DNA of 32,002 bases, taken from the NCBI GenBank assembly GCA_020343875.1, contig CP070811.1, forward strand, positions 1,183,064 to 1,215,065, in the 5' to 3' direction. The notes beneath the pieces are model-generated. The model had not been told where the DNA came from. It ran no database searches and saw nothing but the letters and a program-made list of their open reading frames with translations. Every line of letters begins with the position of its first letter. Positions within the stretch are counted from its first letter, which is position 1. Below, piece after piece: positions 8,063-14,883 of this stretch. The position numbers and the translations under genes are program-made. Origin of the DNA: Anaerolineales bacterium. Its GTDB lineage: Bacteria > Chloroflexota > Anaerolineae > 4572-78 > NAK82.

Positions 8063-8716
8063 GTGTCCAGCAAACTGCAGATGCTAGAGAACGAACGCAG
8101 CTACGTGGCGCGTGAGCTCCATGATGGCGTGGCCCAGACAACCCAACAACTCATGCTGCAGGCTGCTCTGTGCCGCAAATTGCTGGAGCGGCGACGCCTG
8201 GAGACGCTGGCTGAAGAACTTGCCGTCCTTGAAGGGCGCGCTCAGCACGCCTCCCAGCAGGTGCGCGAACTCATTGTGGATATGAACCCCCCCCGCGCCG
8301 AGCCTGATGCCCCTTTCGTTGAGTGGGTCCGCGCTGAGATAGATGCCCACCTGGAGAGGGGAGGGCCTCCCACCGAATTCGAGCTCCAGACTCAGGAGCC
8401 GATTCCTGATTTGCCGGGCGATACCCGGATTGCGCTTGTCCGTATCTTGCAAGAGGCGCTGCTCAACGCACGCAAGCACGCCAAAGCTCGGCAGATCAAC
8501 GTCATCTTGTCCCTGGAGGACACTACATTGCGGCTGGCTGTTGTCGACGACGGCCAGGGCTTTAGCCCCGGCGAACTGCGTGCACGTCTGCCCGAGCGAG
8601 GTGGGTCCGGTCTGCAAGCTATGCGAGCCCGAGCCCAGGCCTTGGGTGGGGGATTTAGAGTCCAGACCGCACCAGACCAGGGAACACGAGTCGAAGCGAG
8701 CCTTCCGGTCGGATAG
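8063..8716 (+). CDS. Orphan NarL/DegS-type sensor histidine kinase core without a sensor domain
   Basis: A 217-residue cytoplasmic kinase consisting only of the HisKA_3 dimerization/phosphoacceptor domain and the HATPase_c domain. The phosphoacceptor is His20 in 'ARELHDGVAQTTQQL', the HPK7 signature. The N box is around 'ILQEALLNARKHAKA', the G1 box is 'VVDDGQGF', and the G2 box is 'GGSGLQAMRARAQALGG'. No transmembrane, PAS, GAF or HAMP region precedes the kinase core, so the signal must arrive through another protein or an N-terminal contact. Usual HPK7 kinases are paired with a LuxR-type response regulator; none lies next to it. The start is GTG 8063, with AGGAGG five bases upstream. The gene is monocistronic and converges with nadD. 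Confidence 0.9.
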   Translation: MSSKLQMLENERSYVARELHDGVAQTTQQLMLQAALCRKLLERRRLETLAEELAVLEGRAQHASQQVRELIVDMNPPRAEPDAPFVEWVRAEIDAHLERGGPPTEFELQTQEPIPDLPGDTRIALVRILQEALLNARKHAKARQINVILSLEDTTLRLAVVDDGQGFSPGELRARLPERGGSGLQAMRARAQALGGGFRVQTAPDQGTRVEASLPVG

Positions 8717-8790
8717 GGCGCATTCCCCTCTAGCAACCCAAGTTGAAACATTGCCCCCAGAAACTGGGTGATGCACTGCGTTGCTGCGGC

Positions 8791-9402
8791 TTAGCTTCTG
8801 TCGTCGCGATACAGTGCGTGCTTGGCTACGTATGCCGCCACTGCACTTGGCACTTGGTAGCGAATGGATCGCCCTTCGCGCACCCGGCGTTGCAGATCGC
8901 TGGATGAAATGCCGAGTACCGGCATTTCTACCCAATCCAGCCGGGTGCTAATGCCGGGCAACGCCGCTTCCAGTGCTTCTAGATCGGCGCGATACCCTGG
9001 TCGGGCCACCACTGCTAGACGACAGATTTCGATCAGCTGGGCTGGCTGGTGCCATGTGGTCAGGTGAGTCAACGAATCCGCCCCCATGATGAGAAATGTC
9101 TCGTCGGAACCTATGCCCAACTGGTTGCGTAGCAGGCGCAGCGTATCTACCGTATAGTGAGGACCGGTCCGGTCAATATCAACTGTGGAGATTTGAAATG
9201 CGGGGTTATCGGCAATGGCCAAGCGCACCATTGCCAGCCGGTGTGCAACCGGCAAGATGGCGTATCCTTGCTTGTGGGGAGGATCTCCGGCTGGTGCGAA
9301 GAGCACTCCCTCAAGGCGAAGCGCACCCCTCGCTTCTTCGGCTGCTAATAGATGCCCAAAGTGAATAGGGTCGAAGGTACCGCCGAGGATTCCGAGTCGC
9401 AA
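8791..9402 (-). CDS. nadD: Nicotinate-nucleotide adenylyltransferase
   Basis: A 203-residue enzyme that joins nicotinate mononucleotide and ATP into deamido-NAD, the penultimate step of NAD synthesis. The nucleotidyltransferase signature 'GGTFDPIHFGHLLAAEEA' stands at residues 7-24. The C-terminal ATP-binding motif is represented by 'GISSSDLQRRVREGRSIRYQVP' (usual form ISSTxIRxR). 'FIMGADSLTHLTTWHQ' matches the family's substrate loop. Length is typical. The start codon is TTG 9402, with AAGGGAG nine bases upstream; no ATG lies in a suitable place. The gene follows rimM after 39 bases and is the last gene of the ffh-rpsP-khpA-rimM run. Confidence 0.95.
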   Translation of the reverse strand: MRLGILGGTFDPIHFGHLLAAEEARGALRLEGVLFAPAGDPPHKQGYAILPVAHRLAMVRLAIADNPAFQISTVDIDRTGPHYTVDTLRLLRNQLGIGSDETFLIMGADSLTHLTTWHQPAQLIEICRLAVVARPGYRADLEALEAALPGISTRLDWVEMPVLGISSSDLQRRVREGRSIRYQVPSAVAAYVAKHALYRDDRS

Positions 9403-9441
9403 GTCGCAAAACTCCCTTTTGAAGCGTGTGACCCTACGCCT

Positions 9442-10011
9442 CTATACCAAACCTTCCATTAACCTGACCCTCATCTGGCCCGCGTCCAGGTCAACGCATT
9501 CAATCACCTCGGCGATGGCTGGTAGTAGGATCTGGCCGCGCGGGCCGATGACGACGTAGACGTCGTTAGCATTGGTGTAGAGAATCTCGCTGATCCTCCC
9601 CAATTCCTCCCCTTCGACGGTCACCACGTCCAAGCCAATCAGTTGGTGCGGATAATACTCGTCCTCCGGCAGTCCCATGGCCTCCTCAATGGGGATCTGA
9701 ACCAACAAGCCTCGCAGTCGTTGGGCGCTTGTCCGATCTTCGCAACCCTGCAGAGTCAACAGAACGTGGTCCTTATGCCAGCGGCTGGCCGTTATTTGCC
9801 AGGGTTCTGCATGCATAGCTTCCCCCAGGTGAACCACCTCGAGCGTATCGAAGCGTTCAGGAAAATCGGTTAATACCTCCACCGACACTTCGCCGCGGAC
9901 GCCGTGAGGCCGAATGATTCGACCTATTGCGATGAAACGGGGCTCAGACGAATCGACTGTTCCGTCTGAGCCCCGCCTGCGTTCTTCTACGCTTGGCTGA
10001 CTGGGCTGCAT
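9442..10011 (-). CDS. rimM: Ribosome maturation factor RimM
   Basis: A 189-residue 30S maturation factor that binds S19 and helps process the 16S rRNA 3' domain. The N-terminal RimM domain starts after a 25-residue polar extension (MQPSQPSVEERRRGSDGTVD) with 'FIAIGRIIRPHGVRGEVSVEVLTDFPERF'. The C-terminal PRC-barrel half includes 'DEYYPHQLIGLDVVTVEGEELG' and 'NDVYVV'. ATG 10011 follows the khpA stop codon TAG with no base between (TAGATG), so translation is probably coupled; GGAG in the end of khpA serves as ribosome site. The extension is longer than in most RimM proteins, and no better internal start was found. Confidence 0.95.
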   Translation of the reverse strand: MQPSQPSVEERRRGSDGTVDSSEPRFIAIGRIIRPHGVRGEVSVEVLTDFPERFDTLEVVHLGEAMHAEPWQITASRWHKDHVLLTLQGCEDRTSAQRLRGLLVQIPIEEAMGLPEDEYYPHQLIGLDVVTVEGEELGRISEILYTNANDVYVVIGPRGQILLPAIAEVIECVDLDAGQMRVRLMEGLV

Positions 10012-10248
10012 CTACACGATCTCCAGCGTGACACGCTTGCCTTCCTTAACGGCAGCCACCCGCAACAATGTGCGCATCGCATTGGCCACCCGCCCTTGCT
10101 TGCCGATGACCCGGCCCATGTCATTGGAAGCCACACTTAGTTCATAGATAGTCGCACTGGCGCCTTCGACCTCTTCCACGACCACCGCCTCGGGATCGTT
10201 GACTAAGGATTGGGCCATATACTCCACGAGTTCCTTGATGTCAGGCAT
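10012..10248 (-). CDS. khpA: KH-domain RNA-binding protein KhpA
   Basis: A 78-residue single type II KH-domain protein (formerly YlqC). In other bacteria it acts with KhpB as a global RNA-binding pair and influences cell division and elongation. The GxxG loop that grips RNA is 'GKQG' within 'DMGRVIGKQGRVANAMRTLLRVA'. Start ATG 10248 is chosen because AAGGAGG lies eight bases upstream; a longer frame to 10299 has no ribosome site. Its place between rpsP and rimM is the common one in Gram-positive bacteria and Chloroflexota. Confidence 0.93.
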   Translation of the reverse strand: MPDIKELVEYMAQSLVNDPEAVVVEEVEGASATIYELSVASNDMGRVIGKQGRVANAMRTLLRVAAVKEGKRVTLEIV

Positions 10249-10309
10249 TGGACTTGCCTCCTTATCTTGAAGGGAGAGAGGAGGAGAATTGGGAGACAAG
10301 CAACCCGGG

Positions 10310-10816
10310 CTAGCCTTCTTCCTCTACGGTTTCGGTGACCTCTTCAGCCTCAACCACGTCTTGGGAGGCCTCGGCGTCTGCTGCTGAGTCGGCAGTGGCT
10401 AACTCGTCTGAGTCTATCTCAGCTTCAGCCACCTCAAGTTCGGGCACTTCGGTGATCTGTTCAGCTTCTGCCTGCTCTTCGGATATTGGCGCTTCCTTGG
10501 CCAGTTGCTGGCGCGCAGCAGCCGCCTCTTCGAGCAAAACGTCCAACGACTCGCCGCTCTTCAGGCGAGCCAGGCGCTCCAGGCTTCCCATCCGTCTGAG
10601 GAAACCAGCCACAGCTTCAGTTGGCTGAGCGCCCTGCGAAAGCCAATACAGAACCCGGTCCTCTTTAATCTCCACGGTCGGGGGCTCCGTACGTGGGTTG
10701 TAAAAACCTACAGTTTCAACGAAACGGCCGTCGCGTGGTGAACGGGAGTCCGCAACCACCACCCGATAACTGGGCTGTTTTTTAGCCCCTACGCGTCTAA
10801 GACGAATTTTGAGCAT
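10310..10816 (-). CDS. rpsP: 30S ribosomal protein bS16 with long acidic C-terminal tail
   Basis: A 168-residue protein whose first 85 or so residues are a normal bS16 (MLKIRLRRVGAKKQPSYRVVVADSRSPRDGRFVE...). bS16 is an assembly protein of the 30S body. The typical family length is 80-95, so about 80 residues are extra. The extra part runs from a short Ala/Glu helix (LLEEAAAARQQLAKEA) into a tail dominated by Glu, Asp, Ala and Val, with no Lys or Arg near the end. The only good Shine-Dalgarno, AGGAGG at 10832-10837, is 15 bases from ATG 10816; a stop codon lies in frame just upstream, so no earlier start exists. The gene follows ffh after 121 bases. Confidence 0.95.
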   Translation of the reverse strand: MLKIRLRRVGAKKQPSYRVVVADSRSPRDGRFVETVGFYNPRTEPPTVEIKEDRVLYWLSQGAQPTEAVAGFLRRMGSLERLARLKSGESLDVLLEEAAAARQQLAKEAPISEEQAEAEQITEVPELEVAEAEIDSDELATADSAADAEASQDVVEAEEVTETVEEEG

Positions 10817-10937
10817 GAGAAAGTTGTGTTACCTCCTAGGAATGTTAACCAAGCAAAAAGCCTTGCTCAAAGGCAAATTTATGGATTTATTCTACCTTGC
10901 ATATGAGATGCAGAAGCGTAGACTATATTCTACCCTT

Positions 10938-12272
10938 CTATCTAAAACCACCCAACATTTTTGCCAGACCCGATGGTCCCTTGGCTCTGCCAAGTTGCTT
11001 CATCATACGCTGAATCTGACGAAATTGAGCCAGGAGTTGGTTCACCTCCTGCACGTTGGTGCCGCTGCCTCGTGCCACGCGCCGTTTGCGACTGGCGTTA
11101 AGGATTTTCGGGTTGCGCCGTTCAGCCATAGTCATTGCGCTGATGATCGCCTCGACTCGTCGAAGCTGATGGTCGGTCAGATCGCTGGGCAGGTCACGGC
11201 TAACCTTAGCCATGCCAGGCACCATTTCCAGAAGTTGGCCCAACGGGCCCAGCTTTTTCACCTCGCTCAACTGCTCCAGGAAGTCCTCAAGATTGAACTC
11301 GCCGGCTAGCAGCCGTTCTCCAGCGCGCTGTGCCTTTTCCTGATCAAGGGCACTCTCCGCGCGCTCGATAAGGGTCAGGATGTCCCCCATCCCCAAGATG
11401 CGCGATGCCATGCGGTCAGGGTGAAACTTCTCAAGGTCACCCGTTTTCTCCCCGGTGCCCAGGAACTTGATGGGTACACCGGTCACGGATCGGATCGAGA
11501 TAGCTGCGCCGCCTCGCGCGTCACCATCAATCTTGGTCAGGATGAGTCCAGTCAGCCCGACTCGCTGGTGAAAATTCTCAGCTACCTGTACTGCGTCCTG
11601 GCCGGTCATAGCGTCCGCCACGAGCAATACTTCTTGCGGATGCGTAGTGGACTTGACCTGGGCCAGCTCGTCCATCAGCGCCTCATCGATATGCAGGCGC
11701 CCGGCCGTATCAAGGATGATGACGTCGTGAGCTCCTTGGCGCGCCTTCTTGATGGCACGTGCGCAAATGGTCGCAGGCGGAACGTCAACTCCTTCAACAT
11801 GCACCGGAATATCGAGCTGGCGTCCCAGCACCTGGAGTTGCTCAATGGCCGCCGGTCGCCGGGTATCGGCCGCCACCAGCAGCGGGCGATGGTTCGATTT
11901 TCTAAGGAACAGTGCCAATTTCGAGGCAGTCGTCGTCTTGCCCGAGCCCTGCAGACCGACCAACATAATCGTCCGCGGCGTCGGCCCATCCAGATTCAGG
12001 CGAGCTGGTTCTCCCAGCGTGGCCATCAGCTCTTCATTGACAATCTTCACAACTTGTTGAGCGGGCGTCAGGCTTCGCATCACCTCGACGCCCACTGCCC
12101 GCTCGCGCACCCGGCGCATGAAGTCCTTGACCACTTTGAAGTTTACGTCGGCTTCTAGCAGTGCTAACCGGACTTCGCGCAAGGCGACATCAACATCAGC
12201 CTCGCTCAGCTTTCCGCGGTTGGACAATCGCTGAAAGACGCCCTGAAGTTTGTCCTGTAAGTTCTCGAACAT
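10938..12272 (-). CDS. ffh: Signal recognition particle GTPase Ffh
   Basis: A 444-residue SRP54-type protein that binds signal sequences of nascent membrane proteins with 4.5S RNA and docks to FtsY. The N domain covers about residues 1-95. The G domain has G1 'GLQGSGKTTT' (107-116), 'AADTRRPAA' (135-142, where Tyr-Arg is more usual than Arg-Arg), G3 'DTAGR' (188-192) and G4 'TKIDGDARGG' (246-255). The M domain begins near residue 295 and includes the RNA-binding 'RKRRVARGSGT' and the Met-rich 'QIQRMMKQLGR'. Length is normal. ATG 12272 is preceded by GAAGG about ten bases upstream, a weak site. This is the first gene of the operon, with its own promoter. Confidence 0.97.
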   Translation of the reverse strand: MFENLQDKLQGVFQRLSNRGKLSEADVDVALREVRLALLEADVNFKVVKDFMRRVRERAVGVEVMRSLTPAQQVVKIVNEELMATLGEPARLNLDGPTPRTIMLVGLQGSGKTTTASKLALFLRKSNHRPLLVAADTRRPAAIEQLQVLGRQLDIPVHVEGVDVPPATICARAIKKARQGAHDVIILDTAGRLHIDEALMDELAQVKSTTHPQEVLLVADAMTGQDAVQVAENFHQRVGLTGLILTKIDGDARGGAAISIRSVTGVPIKFLGTGEKTGDLEKFHPDRMASRILGMGDILTLIERAESALDQEKAQRAGERLLAGEFNLEDFLEQLSEVKKLGPLGQLLEMVPGMAKVSRDLPSDLTDHQLRRVEAIISAMTMAERRNPKILNASRKRRVARGSGTNVQEVNQLLAQFRQIQRMMKQLGRAKGPSGLAKMLGGFR

Positions 12273-12295
12273 AGGGAAAAAACCTTCAATAGGCG

Positions 12296-12324
12296 ATTGT
12301 ATCCCATCTCCAGCTTTTCGTCAA
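12296..12324 (-). promoter_or_regulatory. Sigma-70 promoter of the ffh-rpsP-khpA-rimM-nadD operon
   Basis: Minus-strand TTGACG (12319-12324), a 17-base spacer, then TACAAT (12296-12301). The predicted start near 12289 gives a leader of about 17 bases to ATG 12272. Confidence 0.75.
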
Positions 12325-12441
12325 GTTATGGACGATGGGAAACACGGCTCGTGCAAAGTTGCGGAGGGGCAGCCGCTCACCATACTGATGGTTGCCCAAC
12401 TTGCGGAAAGGGGGCGGACCTGGAATCGCATCTGCCAGCGC

Positions 12442-12471
12442 TTGACAAGAATCCTATGCATCCCGTATAAT
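12442..12471 (+). promoter_or_regulatory. Consensus sigma-70 promoter giving a leaderless transcript
   Basis: TTGACA (12442-12447), an 18-base spacer, then TATAAT (12466-12471). The start predicted seven bases after the -10 coincides with the GTG at 12478-12480 that opens the hydrolase frame. Confidence 0.8.
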
Positions 12472-12477
12472 TTTCTC

Positions 12478-13428
12478 GTGATTGAGGATCGAAGGCAGCT
12501 CTCAAACTCCCTTCGGCGCAAGCTGACTCGGTTGGGCTTGCTCACTCTCTGGACCGCGCTGCTGGCCGTTGTCGGCTTGCTACTCGTCGGAGTTGAGATC
12601 AGCCGGCGCTACGCCCATGCGCTGGCCTACCCTGGCTGCTCAGGGCCCCACCGCGCCCCGAGCGACGTTGGCATTTCTGACTACCAGGAGGTAACCATTG
12701 CTGTTGAGGGGGAGATTGCCTCATCAGGTAGGCTGGAGCTCAGAAGCTGGTGGGCGCCTTCGAAAAATGGGGCGGCGGTGCTTTTGATCCCCGGCATCGG
12801 CCAGGCTCGGGACGGCATGCTTGACCAGGGGGCCATGCTGGCCCGTCACGGCTACGGCGTGTTGCTGACGGAGCCTCGTTTCTGTGCCGGCCCTGACGTC
12901 GTTTTTACCGCCGGCTACGCTGAAGTAGGTGACGTGTCTGGGGCGCTGGCTTTCCTCTACACTCAACCAAAGGTCGACTCAAATCGTATTGGGGTGCTGG
13001 GTTACTCATCAGGAGGTGCCACGGCCATCCTCAGTGCTGCCCAATTTGAAGACATTCGGGCCGTTGTTGCCGAGGGCAACTTCTACAATCTGGGCCATGA
13101 CATTGCCAATGCTGGTGGCAACAACCCCCTACTAGCTCGCATCTACCAACATACTATCCTCTTTTTCTACCGTTACTACACAGGCGTTGATGCTCGCCTT
13201 ATCAGTCCTATTGAAGCCATTGGACAGATCAGCCCGCGGCCGGTGCTCCTCATCTTCGGCGAGCATGAAGTATCCAGCGGGCACGCTCACGGCCAGCTTG
13301 CTGCTGCCGGTGAGCCTAAGTCATTGTGGATTGTGCCCGGTGTTGGCCACGGCGGTTATATACAGGCCTGGCCGGAGGAGTACGAAACACGGGTAATCCG
13401 CTTTTTCGATGAAGCGCTTGTGAAATAG
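12478..13428 (+). CDS. Membrane-anchored alpha/beta hydrolase (prolyl-oligopeptidase/dienelactone-hydrolase-like)
   Basis: A 316-residue serine hydrolase. Residues about 19-40 form an N-terminal membrane helix after a basic start, so the catalytic domain is likely extracytoplasmic. The nucleophile elbow is 'LGYSSGG' with Ser177. His291 in 'PGVGHGGY' is the likely catalytic His. The acid may be Glu262 or Glu264 in 'IFGEHE', where Asp is usual, so this is uncertain. The oxyanion strand is 'VLLIPGIGQARDG'. The frame is open back to 12250, but the promoter at 12442-12471 puts transcription start at GTG 12478, hence a leaderless or one-base-leader mRNA with no ribosome site. The substrate is unknown; an esterase, lipase or peptidase is possible. 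It is divergent from ffh. Confidence 0.85.
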   Translation: MIEDRRQLSNSLRRKLTRLGLLTLWTALLAVVGLLLVGVEISRRYAHALAYPGCSGPHRAPSDVGISDYQEVTIAVEGEIASSGRLELRSWWAPSKNGAAVLLIPGIGQARDGMLDQGAMLARHGYGVLLTEPRFCAGPDVVFTAGYAEVGDVSGALAFLYTQPKVDSNRIGVLGYSSGGATAILSAAQFEDIRAVVAEGNFYNLGHDIANAGGNNPLLARIYQHTILFFYRYYTGVDARLISPIEAIGQISPRPVLLIFGEHEVSSGHAHGQLAAAGEPKSLWIVPGVGHGGYIQAWPEEYETRVIRFFDEALVK

Positions 13429-13573
13429 CGGGTTGTTCCTGGCGTCACGGGCCTGAGAAATGATTTCGTGGACGGACCAGCTCTCCGGCGGAACATTCAA
13501 GAATACTCGCTTGCAGACCACTCAATCTTTTTGACTGTAAAACTTCTCCTAAGATTGGAAGACTATCCTGTTC

Positions 13574-13614
13574 CCTACCGGCGCCGGTAGGCCATACTGG
13601 TTATTGATACCAGT
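13574..13614. promoter_or_regulatory. Two palindromes upstream of the thiolase/DUF35 operon (possible operators)
   Basis: A perfect 18-base palindrome CCTACCGGCGCCGGTAGG (13574-13591) is followed five bases later by the dyad ACTGGT-N7-ACCAGT (13596-13614). Both have the size and symmetry of TetR-type operator sites; they could also fold as RNA hairpins. No convincing -35/-10 pair was found in 13429-13717, although TTGACT occurs at 13531. Confidence 0.45.
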
Positions 13615-13645
13615 TCATCCATCCAGTGAAGGAGGTAAAGCAAAG

Positions 13646-13678
13646 ATGCGAATACTTTATGCTGCGTCTGGTGCGTGA
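13646..13678 (+). CDS. Ten-codon reading frame with a strong ribosome site
   Basis: ATG 13646 opens a frame of ten codons, MRILYAASGA, ending in TGA. AAGGAGG at 13629-13635 lies ten bases upstream, as good a ribosome site as any in the window. It ends 40 bases before the first thiolase-like gene, which has its own AGGAGG. It may be a leader peptide, or the stub of a lost gene: MRILxAxxG is a common opening of Rossmann-type glycosyltransferases. No attenuator-type codon run is seen. Confidence 0.3.
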   Translation: MRILYAASGA

Positions 13679-13717
13679 ACAAGTCTACCCAGAAGCTTTA
13701 TCCAGGAGGCAAACCCT

Positions 13718-14869
13718 ATGAACGAGCGTGTCGCTATCGTGGGCCTGGGTTGGGTGGGCTTCCGACCCGTGACGCCCGAACGATCTTACAAAGAACTGAT
13801 GTATGAAGCGGCCCTGCGCGCTTATGCCGACGCAGGCGTAAATCCGCGCCGCGATGTGGAGACCTTTGTCACAGTGGCCGAGGATTTCCACGAGGGCACC
13901 AGTATCTTCGATGAGTACGTGCCCGACCAGCTGGGCGCCGCTCTCAAGCCCGTGCACACGATCGGCGGCGATGGTCTGCACGGCTTGGCCGCGGCCTACA
14001 TGCTGGTGCGCACTGGTCAGTTTGACCTAGTGGTGGTTGAGGGACATAGCAAGGTGTCCAATCTGCTGACTTTGCCTGAGGTCACCGCCTACGCCCAGGA
14101 TCCGGTCCTCAATCGGCCGCTACGGCTTAACACACATTTTGTGGCCGGGCTGGAAATGAATCGTTACTTGCACGAGACGGGCACCACTCGCGAACAATGT
14201 GCCAGTGTAGTGGTCAAGAACCGGTACAACGCGCTGAGCAACCCCTCTGCTTCGTATGGGGCAGAGTTAACTCTGGAAGAAGTTCTGGCTGGGCCACCTT
14301 TGGCTTGGCCCTTGGGCCGTCGCGAGGCGGCTGAGCAGGCAGACGGGGCCATCGTTATGGTTCTGGCTTCGGAAGATCGAGCCCGCCACCTGACTGACCG
14401 CCCGGTCTGGATTCTGGGGGTCGGCTGGTGTAACGATTCTCCATCTCTGGAAAACCGTGACTGGGCTCAGGCTATCTATGCCCGGGAGGCAGGCCGCATG
14501 GCCTACCGCCAGGCTGGTATTGGTAATCCGCGGGACCAGATTGACTTCGCTGAGGTAGATGATGTCTATGCCTACAAGGAACTCCAGGCGCTGGAGGCGT
14601 TGGGGTTCTGTCGTCCAGGTGAGGCAGGCGAACTGACTGAAGCAGGCGTTACCGCGCCTGACGGTGACTTGCCCATCAATGTGTCCGGGGGCAGCTTGGG
14701 CGTGGGACACGTGTTGGACGCCACAGGGCTAGCCCGTGCCTTGGAAGTTGCCCTGCAACTGCGGGGCGAAGCCGGGCCTCGCCAACTGGAAGATGTCGAA
14801 GTCGGACTGGCCCAATCGTGGCGAGATGTCCCCACCACCAGTGGGGCCGTGGTCATTCTGGGCAACTGA
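13718..14869 (+). CDS. Thiolase-superfamily protein (SCP-x-like) lacking the nucleophilic cysteine, subunit 1
   Basis: A 383-residue thiolase-fold protein of the SCP-x/archaeal thiolase type. The fold is clear from 'ERVAIVGLGWVGF', 'FDLVVVEGHSKVS', the 'TTREQCASVVVKNRYNALSNP' block, and 'PINVSGGSLGVGHVLDATGLARALEVALQLRGEAG'. Classical thiolases attack through a cysteine in 'xEAACASG'. Here the aligned stretch is 'HTIGGDGLHG', with Gly/Asp near residues 84-85. The His of the 'HDCF' motif is replaced by Asp281 (EVDDVYAY). The His of the GHP motif is kept (His331, GHV). The C-terminal CxGG cysteine is absent. It is therefore unlikely to perform classical Claisen condensation; a lyase, aldolase or structural role is more likely. 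ATG 13718 has an AGGAGG site. It is followed after 14 bases by a similar gene. Confidence 0.85.
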   Translation: MNERVAIVGLGWVGFRPVTPERSYKELMYEAALRAYADAGVNPRRDVETFVTVAEDFHEGTSIFDEYVPDQLGAALKPVHTIGGDGLHGLAAAYMLVRTGQFDLVVVEGHSKVSNLLTLPEVTAYAQDPVLNRPLRLNTHFVAGLEMNRYLHETGTTREQCASVVVKNRYNALSNPSASYGAELTLEEVLAGPPLAWPLGRREAAEQADGAIVMVLASEDRARHLTDRPVWILGVGWCNDSPSLENRDWAQAIYAREAGRMAYRQAGIGNPRDQIDFAEVDDVYAYKELQALEALGFCRPGEAGELTEAGVTAPDGDLPINVSGGSLGVGHVLDATGLARALEVALQLRGEAGPRQLEDVEVGLAQSWRDVPTTSGAVVILGN

Positions 14870-14883
14870 GAGAGGAGGCAAAC

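Noticed and set aside
8756..8768. CCCAG-AAA-CTGGG hairpin between the kinase and nadD as a terminator
   Set aside because: The stem is only five pairs and no T-run follows on either strand.
8084..8935. 283-residue open frame on the minus strand over the histidine kinase gene
   Set aside because: It is antisense to a kinase with all expected motifs, has no recognisable domain and crosses the nadD end.
12250..12477. 76-codon N-terminal extension of the alpha/beta hydrolase
   Set aside because: A consensus promoter lies inside it, it overlaps the ffh start and promoter, and its sequence is not hydrolase-like.
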